From positions 973,501 through 1,037,500 of the forward strand of contig NZ_CP004388.1 of assembly GCF_000300235.2 (NCBI RefSeq): a DNA stretch of 64,000 nt, in the 5' to 3' direction. Source of the stretch: Thalassospira xiamenensis M-5 = DSM 17429 (GTDB lineage: Bacteria; Pseudomonadota; Alphaproteobacteria; Rhodospirillales; Thalassospiraceae). This document shows, in pieces, positions 8,425 through 18,029 of the stretch. The notes under the pieces were generated by a model. It did no database searches and was not told the origin of the DNA. It saw only the letters and a list, made by a program, of their open reading frames with translations. A program made the position numbers and the translations under genes. Numbering within the stretch: the first letter of the stretch is position 1; each line of letters begins with the position of its first letter.

Positions 8425-9654
8425 TTACGCGGTTGCTTCCGAACGCAGGGCCTTGTCGTCAATCGGCATATGGACAAGGGCTGCAAAGATGCCCAGCGCA
8501 ATCGACGTGATCCAGACGCCATCGAAACTGCCGGTCATATCAAAGATGATCCCGCCCATCCATGCGCCAAAGAATGCGCCGATCTGATGGGACAGCATCA
8601 CAATGCCAAACAGGGTCGCCATATAGCGCGGGCCGAAAACCTGTACGATGAGGCCACTGGTTAGCGGCACGGTCGACAGCCAAAGCGCTCCCATCAGGGC
8701 AGAAAACAGCCAGATGGTTTCGGCGGTTTTGGGGGCAAGCATGAACAGTAGAATGACCAGTGCTCGCATGCCGTAAATAAACGACAGGCTCCATTTTTTT
8801 CGCCATTTGCCGCCCGCCCAACCGGCCGTCAGGGTGCCAACAATGTTAAACAGGCCAACAATCGCAAGCCCCTGTGCCGCGACCGAACCGGGTAACCCGC
8901 AAAGCTGGGTAAAGGTTGGCAGGTGGGTTGCGATCACCGCGATATGGAAGCCGCAAACAAAGAAACCGGCATTGAGCAGCAGGAAACCGCGATGTTTGCG
9001 CGCCTCGTGGAAGGCCGCGACCAGCCCGGTCGGTCCAAGATCGGCACCACCTGAATTGGGGCCATGGGCCTCGGCCTTGCCGGTAAGCGCAAAGGCAAAG
9101 GGCACGATGATCATCGACATGACGGCAAGAATTGCAAGGGCGGTGACATAGCCATAACCGTCATTAAGAAACTGGGTTGTCGGGGCCATGACAAACTGGC
9201 CGACCGATCCCCCGGCGGATGCCAGACCAAGGGCGAAGCTGCGTTTGTTCGGCGGAAAGGCGCGGCTGATAGCGGCCAGAATGACCGGGAAACTGGTCGC
9301 ACCGACACCCGCCCCGATCAGGAAGCCTGATGTCAGATGCAGTTCAAGTGGGGAGGTCGAAGTCCCCATGAGATACAGACCCAGCGCATAAAACAGCGCC
9401 CCGCCGATCAGGGTGCGGGTTGTGCCATAGCGATCGGCAAGGGCACCGGCAATCGGGGCGGCAACACCCCACATCAGGTTCTGAATGGCAAAGGCCAGAC
9501 CAAAGGTCGAGGCACTCCAGCCCGTGGCGGTCAGCATATCGGGGATGAACAGGCCAAGCGACGGGCGGATGCCAAGATTGACTGCCAGGACAAGACAGCC
9601 AGCGACAAGAACAAGCCAGGGAAACCACTTGGCGGTGCGAAGAGTGGGGCTCAT
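8425..9654 (-). CDS. MFS transporter, monocarboxylate/oxalate-formate-antiporter-like
   Basis: A 409-residue protein with twelve hydrophobic helices in two halves. The loop between helices 2 and 3 reads GALADRYGTTRTLIGG, the MFS motif A, and the N-terminal half (LGIRPSLGLFIPDMLTATGWSASTFGLAFAI, in two stretches) is typical of the OFA/monocarboxylate-type group. It probably carries an organic anion across the inner membrane; substrate unknown. A LysR gene lies 76 bp upstream on the same strand and may control it. Downstream, an imperfect GC-rich hairpin at 8367-8397 could terminate the transcript. Confidence 0.85.
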   Translation of the reverse strand: MSPTLRTAKWFPWLVLVAGCLVLAVNLGIRPSLGLFIPDMLTATGWSASTFGLAFAIQNLMWGVAAPIAGALADRYGTTRTLIGGALFYALGLYLMGTSTSPLELHLTSGFLIGAGVGATSFPVILAAISRAFPPNKRSFALGLASAGGSVGQFVMAPTTQFLNDGYGYVTALAILAVMSMIIVPFAFALTGKAEAHGPNSGGADLGPTGLVAAFHEARKHRGFLLLNAGFFVCGFHIAVIATHLPTFTQLCGLPGSVAAQGLAIVGLFNIVGTLTAGWAGGKWRKKWSLSFIYGMRALVILLFMLAPKTAETIWLFSALMGALWLSTVPLTSGLIVQVFGPRYMATLFGIVMLSHQIGAFFGAWMGGIIFDMTGSFDGVWITSIALGIFAALVHMPIDDKALRSEATA

Positions 9655-9730
9655 CGGGCTACTCCGGAGCGGATTTCAATAATTGTTCCGATTTTGAACG
9701 CGATGGTGTAATGCGTCCAATTCATTCGGG

Positions 9731-10687
9731 TTATTGTACTGATAACATTTGCGCATTATTATCTGGCAGCGGATCGGATATCGCTCCGGCTTCGACGACA
9801 ATTTTGCCAACGGTATCAATGATATCATCAAGATCGGTATTGGCCTGACGGCGGATCAGCATGATCCCCATATTCCAGTTCATGCCTGGAATATCAAGGA
9901 TGCGAATGCGGTTTGCCGCCGGACTGTGCATGCAGAACCGCCGTGCCATGATGCCGTATCCCGCACCGGCGGCAACCATTTCGATCTGCAATTCAAGGGC
10001 GGAAACTTCGAGCACGGACTTGAACTGTACCCCGTTCTGACGCGCCCACGCATTTCCAAGTGCCCGGAAAGTACAGCCATCCGGCATCAGAACCATTGGA
10101 TGTTCGGCCAGTTCGGCAATGTTTTTCGGGTGGTGTTTGGCCGATCGTGGTCCGATGGCAACGATTTGGTCATCAAGAAGCTTTTGCGCGCGCAGACTTG
10201 CCGGAATATCTCGGACATCGGTCCCACCGATTGTGCCATGTGGACCATCCAGCGACAGCATGGCATCAATTTCACCCCGCCGCATCAGCGGCAACAGCTC
10301 GCTTGACCAGCCGCTTTTGATCGTAAGCGACATGTCAGGAAAACGTGTGTGCAGGTCGCGCAGTTCACGTGCTGCCAGCAGAGGCGCTGCCCCGTGGCTG
10401 ACGCCAAGGCGGAAGGGGCCCGTCACGGCATTGTTGCCGGTGATGCTTTCGGTGAAACCGTTAAGGCGGCGCAAAAGATCACGGGCTTCGGCCAATGCAC
10501 GATGCCCGGCAGGGGTTGGTTGCAATGGTTTCAATGACCGGTCAAAAAGCTGTGTGCCAATGCGTTCTTCAAGGCGCTGGATGCGGCGCGTGATAGCGGG
10601 CTGCGTCAGGCCAAGGTGGGCCGCCGCCCCATGAAAGGATTTTTCATCGGCCACGGCAATCAATGCCTGAAGTTCGCGGGTATCCAT
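9731..10687 (-). CDS. LysR-family transcriptional regulator
   Basis: About 318 residues. The winged helix-turn-helix is at the start (LQALIAVADEKSFHGAAAHL, then LTQPAITRRIQRLEERIGTQLFDRS), followed by a LysR substrate-binding domain from about residue 90. ATG 10687 is preceded by AGGTG at six bases and gives the usual MDTRELQ... start; a GTG at 10696 is also in frame. LysR proteins typically respond to a small-molecule inducer and control a nearby gene. The MFS transporter 76 bp downstream in the same direction is the obvious candidate, perhaps co-transcribed. Effector unknown. Confidence 0.9.
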   Translation of the reverse strand: MDTRELQALIAVADEKSFHGAAAHLGLTQPAITRRIQRLEERIGTQLFDRSLKPLQPTPAGHRALAEARDLLRRLNGFTESITGNNAVTGPFRLGVSHGAAPLLAARELRDLHTRFPDMSLTIKSGWSSELLPLMRRGEIDAMLSLDGPHGTIGGTDVRDIPASLRAQKLLDDQIVAIGPRSAKHHPKNIAELAEHPMVLMPDGCTFRALGNAWARQNGVQFKSVLEVSALELQIEMVAAGAGYGIMARRFCMHSPAANRIRILDIPGMNWNMGIMLIRRQANTDLDDIIDTVGKIVVEAGAISDPLPDNNAQMLSVQ

Positions 10688-10764
10688 GACGGTCACCTGT
10701 TGTCACAAAAGATGGTTCAGGATCGCGCAAATCGGCTATTGATGCAAGAAAAGCATCGGTATCG

Positions 10765-11952
10765 TTAAGTTGATGCGAGTTCTGCATGAGCTGGTTGTGT
10801 CGGAAGCTTTTTCATCTTTGCTTTGCAGATGCTGGCCGCCGCGGTGTAACCGCCATCGGCTCCATCTAGGAAATGCAGGTGGGAGTCCGTTGCAATATCG
10901 GGAACGATGCAGGTCATCAGTGCTTCGTCCTGCTGTTTTATCCCAAACCAGATATCACCATTGTTTTCGGCATCCGACAGCAACGTTTCGATTTGTTCTG
11001 TTTGTGGTGCTGTGCAATTGACAGTCAGCCATATACCATCGCCAAAGCGTCGGAAATCAGTATTGAGTTTGGTTTGTTCGCGATAATGCACCGGATCGAA
11101 ATCGCCAAGATTCCGGCCAGTTTTGAACAGAAACAGGGCAACGCAGGAGACGAAAAGCGCCTTGCACCATGCGCGCAGTTTTGATCCTTCGGTTCCCTGT
11201 GTTGCCAGTGCTTCGAGGCGCAGGCTTTGCCAGCCAATCCGGAAATCGGGACCGGATTCCGGGACCGGATTGCTGTCGCGACGGTCCTGTTCAAGGATGC
11301 CAAACAGGGCGGTTGCGCAACGGTCAAAACGGGCACGATCATCGCGGGGCAGCATGATTAGTGACAGGATTTTACATCCATCCTCGGCCCGGATCGGCGA
11401 CCATCGGCACGAAAGTCCGGTCAGATCGGGCTGCGTGCCAGACGGTGCCGGGGTAATCAGGTTATGGCCCTGTTTCATCTGTTCTTCGGCCCAGGAAATG
11501 CCGCGCCCGGAAAATACCGCATAGGCCAGCTTTTTTGATGCGAGAAAACGGGCAACCCGGACACTGTGACCACTTTTTCGGATTTCGTCGATGCGGACCA
11601 AGGCAACCCGCAAATCAAAACGCAGTTCTTCGCTTGCCCAGATGGCGGTCGCGGCAAGGGCATCGCGGACGGCGGGAACCTTGTCGGGTGGGCAGGCAAT
11701 CGCTGCACCGTCCCCGCTAAAGATGAATGGAAAATCCGAATGTCCGATGGCATTGGTGGCTGCGGCAATGACCGACGCGCCGACCATATTGACTTCCTTG
11801 TAACGGCCTGCTTCGACCGCCTTGGTCGATCCGACGATATCGGATGTGCCAACCCACCAGTCATCGGGCAGTTCGCGATAAATTGACGGGTCAAGAACCT
11901 TGGCGAAATCGTCGAACACCGGGATGTCGAGATAGGGATTGATCAAGGGCAT
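10765..11952 (-). CDS. DUF3095 protein with class III nucleotidyl-cyclase-like core
   Basis: A 395-residue protein that I recognise as the DUF3095 family, annotated in some genomes as adenylate-cyclase-related. The N-terminal third has TSDIVGSTKAVEAGRYKEV and later FIFSGDGAAIA. The aspartates in these two blocks, D38 and D81, are 43 residues apart, close to the spacing of the two metal-binding aspartates of class III cyclases. A moderately hydrophobic stretch (LFVSCVALFLF, near residue 270) could be membrane-associated or buried. No partner sensor domain is attached. Activity is unproven: the substrate-selecting residues are not obvious to me. It is 33 bp downstream of slyX on the same strand and may share its transcript. 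Confidence 0.75.
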   Translation of the reverse strand: MPLINPYLDIPVFDDFAKVLDPSIYRELPDDWWVGTSDIVGSTKAVEAGRYKEVNMVGASVIAAATNAIGHSDFPFIFSGDGAAIACPPDKVPAVRDALAATAIWASEELRFDLRVALVRIDEIRKSGHSVRVARFLASKKLAYAVFSGRGISWAEEQMKQGHNLITPAPSGTQPDLTGLSCRWSPIRAEDGCKILSLIMLPRDDRARFDRCATALFGILEQDRRDSNPVPESGPDFRIGWQSLRLEALATQGTEGSKLRAWCKALFVSCVALFLFKTGRNLGDFDPVHYREQTKLNTDFRRFGDGIWLTVNCTAPQTEQIETLLSDAENNGDIWFGIKQQDEALMTCIVPDIATDSHLHFLDGADGGYTAAASICKAKMKKLPTQPAHAELAST

Positions 11953-11985
11953 CTCTGGGGTTGGCGGGGCCAGTTCATGGCACCA

Positions 11986-12201
11986 TTAATAATGAGGCGG
12001 AGGTGCATCATCTTCTGGTGATGTACGCAGAAAATCGACAAGCCGTTTTATATCTTCGGCCATTAATTTGTTGCGCCGTTCCAGCAGGTCGATCCGGTCC
12101 CACTGTGATTTGATCATGTCGGACATGTCATGTATCGAGCTTTCGAGATGGGCGATGTGGATTTCGAGTTCGTCGATACGGTTGCTTGCGTCTTGGCTCA
12201 T
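11986..12201 (-). CDS. slyX: SlyX family protein
   Basis: A 71-residue, highly charged coiled-coil protein (NRIDELEIHIAHLESSIHDM ... IKSQWDRIDLLERRN) ending in SPEDDAPPPHY; the PPPHY terminus is a hallmark of SlyX. I take ATG 12201 as the start, although the frame is open further upstream. The function of SlyX is not established. It precedes the DUF3095 gene by 33 bp and is divergent from the methyltransferase gene. Confidence 0.88.
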   Translation of the reverse strand: MSQDASNRIDELEIHIAHLESSIHDMSDMIKSQWDRIDLLERRNKLMAEDIKRLVDFLRTSPEDDAPPPHY

Positions 12202-12311
12202 GGCGCGATGGTTGTCCCGCTTGGATGGGTGAAAACTTGCCGGGGACAATGCCCTGTGGCAGGAGTAAGACACCAACCTAGCACAGATCAGAAAGATTGG
12301 TTAGCAGGCCC

Positions 12312-12848
12312 ATGAGCGAATTATCCATCCTCGTCATTCTTGGCGTCGTTACAGCACTGATCGTGGTCTATGCCATCCGGTTGCGTGCGGTGCCGATGCC
12401 AAGTGGTCGCAAGGCACGCAACGAAATCATATCCTATCTTCCCAAGGAACCCTGCCGGGTGACGGATTTCGGATCGGGATGGGGCGATCTGGCGATCAAT
12501 ATCGCGCGTGCCCGACCCGATATAACGGTGACCGGGATTGAGTTATCGCCGCTACCCTATGCGGTCAGCCGCATTCGCGCGCGGCTGGCACAGCTTGAAA
12601 ACCTGTCGCTGGTGCGCGCGGACTTCAGAAAGCACGATCAGAATCCGGGGGATGTTGTGGTGTGCTTTCTTGACCCGCGGGTGATGGCCGATGTCGGCGA
12701 TGTGTTAAACCAGCGCATGGCACCGGGCGGGATTGTGATTTCACGCGCTTTTGCCATTCCAGGCTGGCAGGCCTTTGGCGAAGTCCCGATGCAGTCGGGA
12801 TCGGATATGCTTTACCTGTACCGAATGGGATCGCATCTGCCAGGATGA
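12312..12848 (+). CDS. Membrane-anchored SAM-dependent methyltransferase
   Basis: A 178-residue protein starting at ATG 12312 behind AGCAGG. Residues 4-22 (LSILVILGVVTALIVVYAI) form one membrane anchor, so the catalytic part is at the inner membrane. VTDFGSGWGDLAINIAR is the glycine-rich motif I that binds S-adenosylmethionine, and TGIELSPLPYAV supplies the acidic residue after strand beta2. The remaining strands (VVVCFLDPRVM; GGIVISRAF) fit a class I Rossmann methyltransferase that is small and lacks an extra substrate domain. The substrate could be a lipid, quinone or protein; nothing here decides it. Confidence 0.78.
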   Translation: MSELSILVILGVVTALIVVYAIRLRAVPMPSGRKARNEIISYLPKEPCRVTDFGSGWGDLAINIARARPDITVTGIELSPLPYAVSRIRARLAQLENLSLVRADFRKHDQNPGDVVVCFLDPRVMADVGDVLNQRMAPGGIVISRAFAIPGWQAFGEVPMQSGSDMLYLYRMGSHLPG

Positions 12849-12863
12849 GGCGCTGTCTGGTTT

Positions 12864-12902
12864 GCAAAAAGCAGGGTCGCCCAAGGACACCCTGCTTTTT
12901 GC
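12864..12902. terminator. Bidirectional intrinsic terminator
   Basis: GCAAAAAGCAGGGT pairs with ACCCTGCTTTTTGC around an 11-base loop. The stem has A-tracts and T-tracts on both sides, so it can terminate the methyltransferase transcript (plus) and the convergent dehydrogenase transcript (minus). Confidence 0.85.
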
Positions 12903-12905
12903 GTG

Positions 12906-13790
12906 TCATTCTTCTTCGTAAATCTTGATCAGGGCGGAATGGTCAAGATCGCCGCCGCCCATTTCGATCAGTTCTTCGTAAAGTTCAAGGGCGAGCCGCG
13001 AGAAGGGCAGTTCAAGGCCCAGTTCGCCTTCTGAAAATTCAAGCGCCTGATACAGGTCCTTGCGCTGGGTCACGACCTTGCCACCTGGTTCGAAATTGCG
13101 TTCGATCATGCGTTCGCCGTGCTTTTGCAGGATCGCGGAATCCGCAAATCCGCCGGTCAGTGCGGAGCGCAATTTGCCAAGATCGACCCCGGCTTCGTCG
13201 GCCATGGAAAAGGCTTCGGCAATCGCACCGATAGTGATGCCAACGATCATCTGGTTGGCGGCCTTGGCGATCTGGCCGGATCCGATTTCACCGACATGGG
13301 TGACGCGTGATCCAAGCACGCCAAAGACTCGCTGGACACGTTGAAAATCTTCTTCTTCGGCACCGACCATGATGGTGAGCGTACCGTTTTCAGCCCCGTG
13401 TGTTCCGCCTGATACCGGGGCATCGATCCAGTGACCGCCGGCTTCTTCGACGGCATCGGCAAAGCGCCGGGTGGCGTCGATGGCGGTCGTGCCCATGTCG
13501 ACAACGATGGTGCCTTCTTCCATGCCGTCAATCACGCCATCCTCGCCAAGCAGCACGTTTTCAAGGGCTTCGGTATTGGCGACACAGATGATGACGATAT
13601 CTGCATTCGCCGCCGCATCGGCCGGGGTGGGCGCGGTGGCAACGCCCAGATCGTCAAAGGCATTGAGCGTTTCGGGATTGCGCGTATTGACGGTCAGGAT
13701 CGCCCCTGCTTTTTCGAGATTGAGGGCCATAGGACGGCCCATCAGTCCCAAACCGATGAATGCGATGTTTTCCCCGGCAAGTGCGGTCAT
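12906..13790 (-). CDS. NAD(P)-dependent beta-hydroxyacid dehydrogenase (3-hydroxyisobutyrate / tartronate-semialdehyde reductase family)
   Basis: A 294-residue protein. The Rossmann dinucleotide motif IAFIGLGLMGRPMALNL opens the N-terminal domain. DAPVSGGTHGAENGTLTIMV is the family's substrate-binding signature, and GSGQIAKAANQMIVG contains the catalytic lysine (K in QIAKAANQM). Members oxidise or reduce small beta-hydroxyacids such as 3-hydroxyisobutyrate or glycerate. Without pathway neighbours the exact substrate is open. It is a stand-alone gene ending at the shared terminator at 12864-12902. Confidence 0.88.
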   Translation of the reverse strand: MTALAGENIAFIGLGLMGRPMALNLEKAGAILTVNTRNPETLNAFDDLGVATAPTPADAAANADIVIICVANTEALENVLLGEDGVIDGMEEGTIVVDMGTTAIDATRRFADAVEEAGGHWIDAPVSGGTHGAENGTLTIMVGAEEEDFQRVQRVFGVLGSRVTHVGEIGSGQIAKAANQMIVGITIGAIAEAFSMADEAGVDLGKLRSALTGGFADSAILQKHGERMIERNFEPGGKVVTQRKDLYQALEFSEGELGLELPFSRLALELYEELIEMGGGDLDHSALIKIYEEE

Positions 13791-14063
13791 AACGGTGTTC
13801 CTTCGTTTTGGCCAACGCGTGGGCCTTCGATGTGACGATCAAAAAGCGATCAGACGATCAAAATCATCCCGGCTGGTTGAACCGGGTGGGCGGCAGTCAA
13901 ATCGCAAGTGCGGCCATAACATGGCGGTCTGACAAAGAAAGCAGCAATTCAGGGCGTTGCCCGGTTTTATGCGCGTTTCGTTCGGTTTCCGTCGTTATCG
14001 GCCGACGCTATGTCGTCGGAATGGAAATTATGTGGTCGTTCTGTGCCGTCTTTGCGCGATTGA

Positions 14064-14477
14064 CTAAAACTCGCCGGGGCGGACATATCGCGCGGCCATG
14101 GCGCGTTCAATCGCGGCACTCACAAGGCGGTCAATATCGAGCCGATGACGTATCAGTTCGAGAATACGAAGTTCTTCCTGACTGATTTCGCTGTCAGACA
14201 GGACAATTTCGCAGGCAAAGACATAAGCGGTTTCGCGCAATTTGCGCGGCAGGGCTTCGCGGATCATGTCCAGCGTGCTGTCCAAGCCGTCTTCTTCGGC
14301 AAGCAGTTTGGCGCAATCGCGCGCAACCGCGGTGACACCGTCATTGTCAAAGCCGGCAAAAATCGGAAGATAGCGAACCCGACGCCCCATTGCGGACAGT
14401 TCCGCATCGGTGATGTCGTTATCCGAGGCCGAAACCATAACCATTGTGTAAATCAAGGCGTCCTGATGTGAGATCAC
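14064..14477 (-). CDS. TerB-like (tellurite-resistance TerB family) protein
   Basis: A 137-residue, all-helical acidic protein. Two TerB-type repeats are visible, one around SASDNDITDAELSAMGRRV and one around CEIVLSDSEISQEELRILEL. Each has the acidic D-x-x-I/L-x-x-x-E pattern thought to bind divalent metal. The start is GTG 14477, which has AGGAG eight bases upstream; an open frame continues further up but without a ribosome-binding site. TerB-like proteins sit at the cytoplasmic side of membranes in stress responses; here there are no other ter genes, so a tellurite role is not implied. Confidence 0.75.
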   Translation of the reverse strand: MISHQDALIYTMVMVSASDNDITDAELSAMGRRVRYLPIFAGFDNDGVTAVARDCAKLLAEEDGLDSTLDMIREALPRKLRETAYVFACEIVLSDSEISQEELRILELIRHRLDIDRLVSAAIERAMAARYVRPGEF

Positions 14478-14844
14478 GATGATTACTCCTTTTCCGGGTG
14501 ACTGACCGTTAACGGGTATTCCCGCGAAACGTCGACGCACCGGTTGATGGCGTGTGACAACTCCGATGGACATAGAACCTAAGACGGTATTTGATCCCCG
14601 GCAACAGTTAACCGGTTAAATATTCACGATTTTAATGATTGCGTAGTGAAATGTGGCGCATCCTTTGGGCGTCGGAACACAGGGGGGCTTGCTGCGCGTG
14701 CATGTGCAGGGGCTGTGAACCGAAGGGGATGCTTAAAAAATTACAACATGTTAGCGTCAAGAACGCATCGCATTCTCTCTTGGGAATAAAATAGGCCTTT
14801 GCAGCGCATGGGGTAAAAGTTATGGTCTCGCAGCGATAACAAAA
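14478..14844. other. Divergent intergenic region with two short palindromes
   Basis: No gene recognised. The 367-bp gap carries the promoters of the TerB-like gene (minus) and the GGDEF-EAL gene (plus). Two perfect palindromes are seen: CCGTTAACGG at 14506-14515 and TTAACCGGTTAA at 14608-14619. Both contain GTTAAC or its permutation and could be operators. The GGDEF-EAL start lacks a Shine-Dalgarno. Confidence 0.4.
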
Positions 14845-17800
14845 ATGACGAATAAGCTGGGTATGGGAGTTATCATTTCAAGCAATGCTGCGGGGACTCT
14901 TGCGGCGTTGATTGGGCATCTTCGTGTCCCGTCGGGGGTTTATGATCCCATCGGCGAGAGCCTTCTTGTCAATGCGCCATGGGCGCAGACGATTTCACCC
15001 GACCTTGCCGATGATACCTGGCACAAGATTGATACCCATCCCCAAATCGCCCAAAATATCCGTGAAATCAGTGCCGAGGCCCTAAATGCCGTCGGATATT
15101 TTTCGCGTGTCGATAAAATTGATGGCCGCGATGTCCAATTCTTTGCCTGGCAGCTTTCATTCTCCGGACAGGTTTTCATCCGGATCATCGCCCTTCAGGA
15201 CGCAGATGCGACGACTGGTACCGGGGTTCTGATTTCGCCGCAGCCTGTTCTGGTGGTGGAGCGTGACGGCGGTTTGCGATTCTCCAACAAGGCAGCCGAG
15301 CAGGCCGCCCTTGAAATGGGGCTGCCTGGAGCATTGTCGCTGACTAAACCATCTGGCCAGCGTGCTCTGATCGAAGACGGCGAAAACATTGCCGACTGGG
15401 ATGACATCCGAACCGTGCATTACGGGCAGCGGATTTATCAGTGGCAACGCATGCCGTTGCCGACACAGGATGCGATTGCACTTTTCGGGCAGGAACGCAC
15501 CCGCGAGGAAAGCTATCGCCGTGCCCTTGAACATGCTGTGCACGGTATTATCGATCTGGCCGCCGATGGCACATTGACCAGTGTGAACGAAGAAGCCGCG
15601 ACATTGTTTGGCTATGACAATGTTCGCGAATTGCGCCAGGCCTATATTGCCAATAGTGAAAAGTTTTATGCCCGGGCCGAGGATTTGCGGGATTTGCGTC
15701 GCGACCTCGTATCCGGGGCAGGGATTCAGGCGCGCGATATCGAAATGCGCCGTCAGGATGGCAGCCAGCTTTGGGTGCGGATCAATGCTACCGAAATTCG
15801 TGGCGAAGGCGGATCGCTTCTGGGTTATAGCGTCACGGTTACCGACATCACCAAAAGCCGTCAGGCGGAATATGATCTGCGCCGCCGTCAGGAACGTTAT
15901 CGCGCGCTGGTCCAGACCGCAGGCAGCGTGATCCTGTTCCTTGATAGCGAAGGTCGCATTCTGGAATATAACCGTGAATGCGAATGGACATTCGGCTTTT
16001 CCTGGATGGAAGCCGCCGGGCAGAATTTCTTTGATTTCCTGTTGCTTGACGGTGAACGCGATCAGGTGCGTCAGGGGATCAAACGCCTGATTTCCGGCGA
16101 GATCATCAAGGACGAAGTCATTTCATTCCGGCGCCGCGATGGCGAGGTTCGCCTGTTGCAATGGAATGCGCGTGCGCATTTCGGTGAGGATGGCGACGTA
16201 TCGGGCGTGATCTGCATCGGGCAGGATGTGACCGAAAAGCTGTCGGTCGAACGTGCCCTTCGCCGGGCCGAAGAAAAATATCGCGGCATTTTCGAAAATT
16301 CCGCCGAAGGTCTTTATCAGAGCCGCCCGCTTGGCGATATCCTGTCTGCCAATCCGGCCTTCGTATCGATCCTTGGCTATGACAGTGCCGATGAATTGCT
16401 GGTGTCCCAAGCCGGGTTTTCGCAATGTTACCTGAACCCGACCAATCGTCTGCGCCTGACGGGAAAGCTTATGCGCGATGGCGTGGTTCAGGGGTTTGAG
16501 GCCGAGATGCGCCGACGCGATGGCAAGATCATCTGGGTCGAGGAAAATGCAAGACTGGTACGCGATGACAAAGGTGTTCCGGTTCTGATCGAAGGATCGA
16601 TCACCGACATCACAGATCGCAAACGCAGCGAAGCACGTATCCAGTTTCTGGCCCATCATGACGGATTGACCGGACTTCCGAACCGCACCCTGTTTCAGGA
16701 GCGCCTTGCAGCCGCGGTCAAGCGTGGCAAGCATGAAAAGCGCAGTTTCGTGCTGATGCTGTTTGATCTGGATAACTTCAAAGACATCAATGATACGCTT
16801 GGGCATCCCATCGGCGATCTGCTCTTACAGGGGGTTGGCGAACGCATGCGGGTTTGTCTGCGCAACGAGGATGTGGTCGCGCGCCTTGGCGGGGATGAAT
16901 TTGCCGTCCTGATCCATGATCCGGGCACGGTCGAGGAAGTGACCCTTGTTGCACAGCGCCTGATTGAACGGGTTTCGGAACGCTTCATGCTGGATGGGAA
17001 CGAGGTGCAGGCATCGACATCGGTCGGTATCTGCATGTTCCCCCAGGACGGGCGCGATGAAAAGGACCTGTTCCGCAATGTCGATCTGGCGCTTTATTGT
17101 TCCAAGGCCGAAGGACGTAACCGGTATCATTTCTTCGAACCGCGTTTGCAGGTCGAAGTGCAGGAACGCAAGGCGCTTGAACGCGACCTTAGTCATGCGA
17201 TTGAAAATGACGAGCTGGAGCTGTTCTATCAGCCGATTATTGATATCGCGAACCACAAGATCATCGGAATGGAGGCGCTGGTGCGCTGGTTCCATCCGTC
17301 CCGCGGGCAGGTCAGCCCGGTCGATTTCATTCCTGTGGCCGAACGCATGGGCATCATTGCCGATGTTGGCCATTGGGTGCTTAATCAGGCTTGCAAACAG
17401 ACCCGGCAATGGCTCGATGCAGGATATGGCGAACTGACGATTTCGGTCAATCTGTCGCCGCTGGAGCTTGCCCGGCACGAAGACCTGATTGAAAGTGTCG
17501 GCGATGTTCTGGAACGGTCGCGTTTGAACCCGACCCAGCTGCAGTTTGAAGTCACTGAAAGTGCGGTGATGGATAACCCGCGCGAAGCGGCGATCACGCT
17601 TGGCATTCTGCGAAATCAGGGCATCCGGATTGCAATTGATGATTTCGGCACAGGTTATTCATCGCTGGCCTATCTGAAACGATTCCCGGTCGACAAGATC
17701 AAGATAGACCGGTCGTTTATCATCGACCTCGACAGCCGCGATGGCAATGCCGCGATTGTGCGCGCGGTGGTGTTCCTGGCGCGGTCGTTTGGCATGGCGG

Positions 17801-17982
17801 TCAATGTCGAAGGGATCGAAACCGAAATGCAACTGGAACGCATCGTCTCTGAAGGCGTTGATGAGGTACAGGGCTTCTATTTCAGCAAGCCGATCCCTGC
17901 CAGCGATTTTGAAATGCTGTTGAAATCGAATGTAACCATGCCGTTCGATGTGTCCTTTGGCGGGAACACGCGGCCGCACTGA
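14845..17982 (+). CDS. Multi-PAS GGDEF-EAL cyclic-di-GMP enzyme
   Basis: A 1,045-residue cytoplasmic sensor enzyme without clear membrane helices. Roughly: a PAS-like N-terminal part to ~residue 210, three PAS/PAC units (~225-340, 345-465, 475-600), GGDEF (~605-770), EAL (~785-1035). The cyclase motif ARLGGDEFAVL is intact and is preceded at the proper distance by RNED, a canonical product-inhibition (I) site. The phosphodiesterase signature is intact too: EALVRW, EVTESAV, DDFGTGYSSL, KIDRSF. Both activities are therefore possible, with direction set by the PAS signals. It is a single-gene unit. Start ATG 14845 has no good ribosome-binding site, but no better candidate is seen. Confidence 0.92.
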   Translation: MTNKLGMGVIISSNAAGTLAALIGHLRVPSGVYDPIGESLLVNAPWAQTISPDLADDTWHKIDTHPQIAQNIREISAEALNAVGYFSRVDKIDGRDVQFFAWQLSFSGQVFIRIIALQDADATTGTGVLISPQPVLVVERDGGLRFSNKAAEQAALEMGLPGALSLTKPSGQRALIEDGENIADWDDIRTVHYGQRIYQWQRMPLPTQDAIALFGQERTREESYRRALEHAVHGIIDLAADGTLTSVNEEAATLFGYDNVRELRQAYIANSEKFYARAEDLRDLRRDLVSGAGIQARDIEMRRQDGSQLWVRINATEIRGEGGSLLGYSVTVTDITKSRQAEYDLRRRQERYRALVQTAGSVILFLDSEGRILEYNRECEWTFGFSWMEAAGQNFFDFLLLDGERDQVRQGIKRLISGEIIKDEVISFRRRDGEVRLLQWNARAHFGEDGDVSGVICIGQDVTEKLSVERALRRAEEKYRGIFENSAEGLYQSRPLGDILSANPAFVSILGYDSADELLVSQAGFSQCYLNPTNRLRLTGKLMRDGVVQGFEAEMRRRDGKIIWVEENARLVRDDKGVPVLIEGSITDITDRKRSEARIQFLAHHDGLTGLPNRTLFQERLAAAVKRGKHEKRSFVLMLFDLDNFKDINDTLGHPIGDLLLQGVGERMRVCLRNEDVVARLGGDEFAVLIHDPGTVEEVTLVAQRLIERVSERFMLDGNEVQASTSVGICMFPQDGRDEKDLFRNVDLALYCSKAEGRNRYHFFEPRLQVEVQERKALERDLSHAIENDELELFYQPIIDIANHKIIGMEALVRWFHPSRGQVSPVDFIPVAERMGIIADVGHWVLNQACKQTRQWLDAGYGELTISVNLSPLELARHEDLIESVGDVLERSRLNPTQLQFEVTESAVMDNPREAAITLGILRNQGIRIAIDDFGTGYSSLAYLKRFPVDKIKIDRSFIIDLDSRDGNAAIVRAVVFLARSFGMAVNVEGIETEMQLERIVSEGVDEVQGFYFSKPIPASDFEMLLKSNVTMPFDVSFGGNTRPH

Positions 17983-18029
17983 TCATGCAGGCGACCGCAT
18001 TCCCGGTTTTCAACAGGTTTCGTCCGTTA

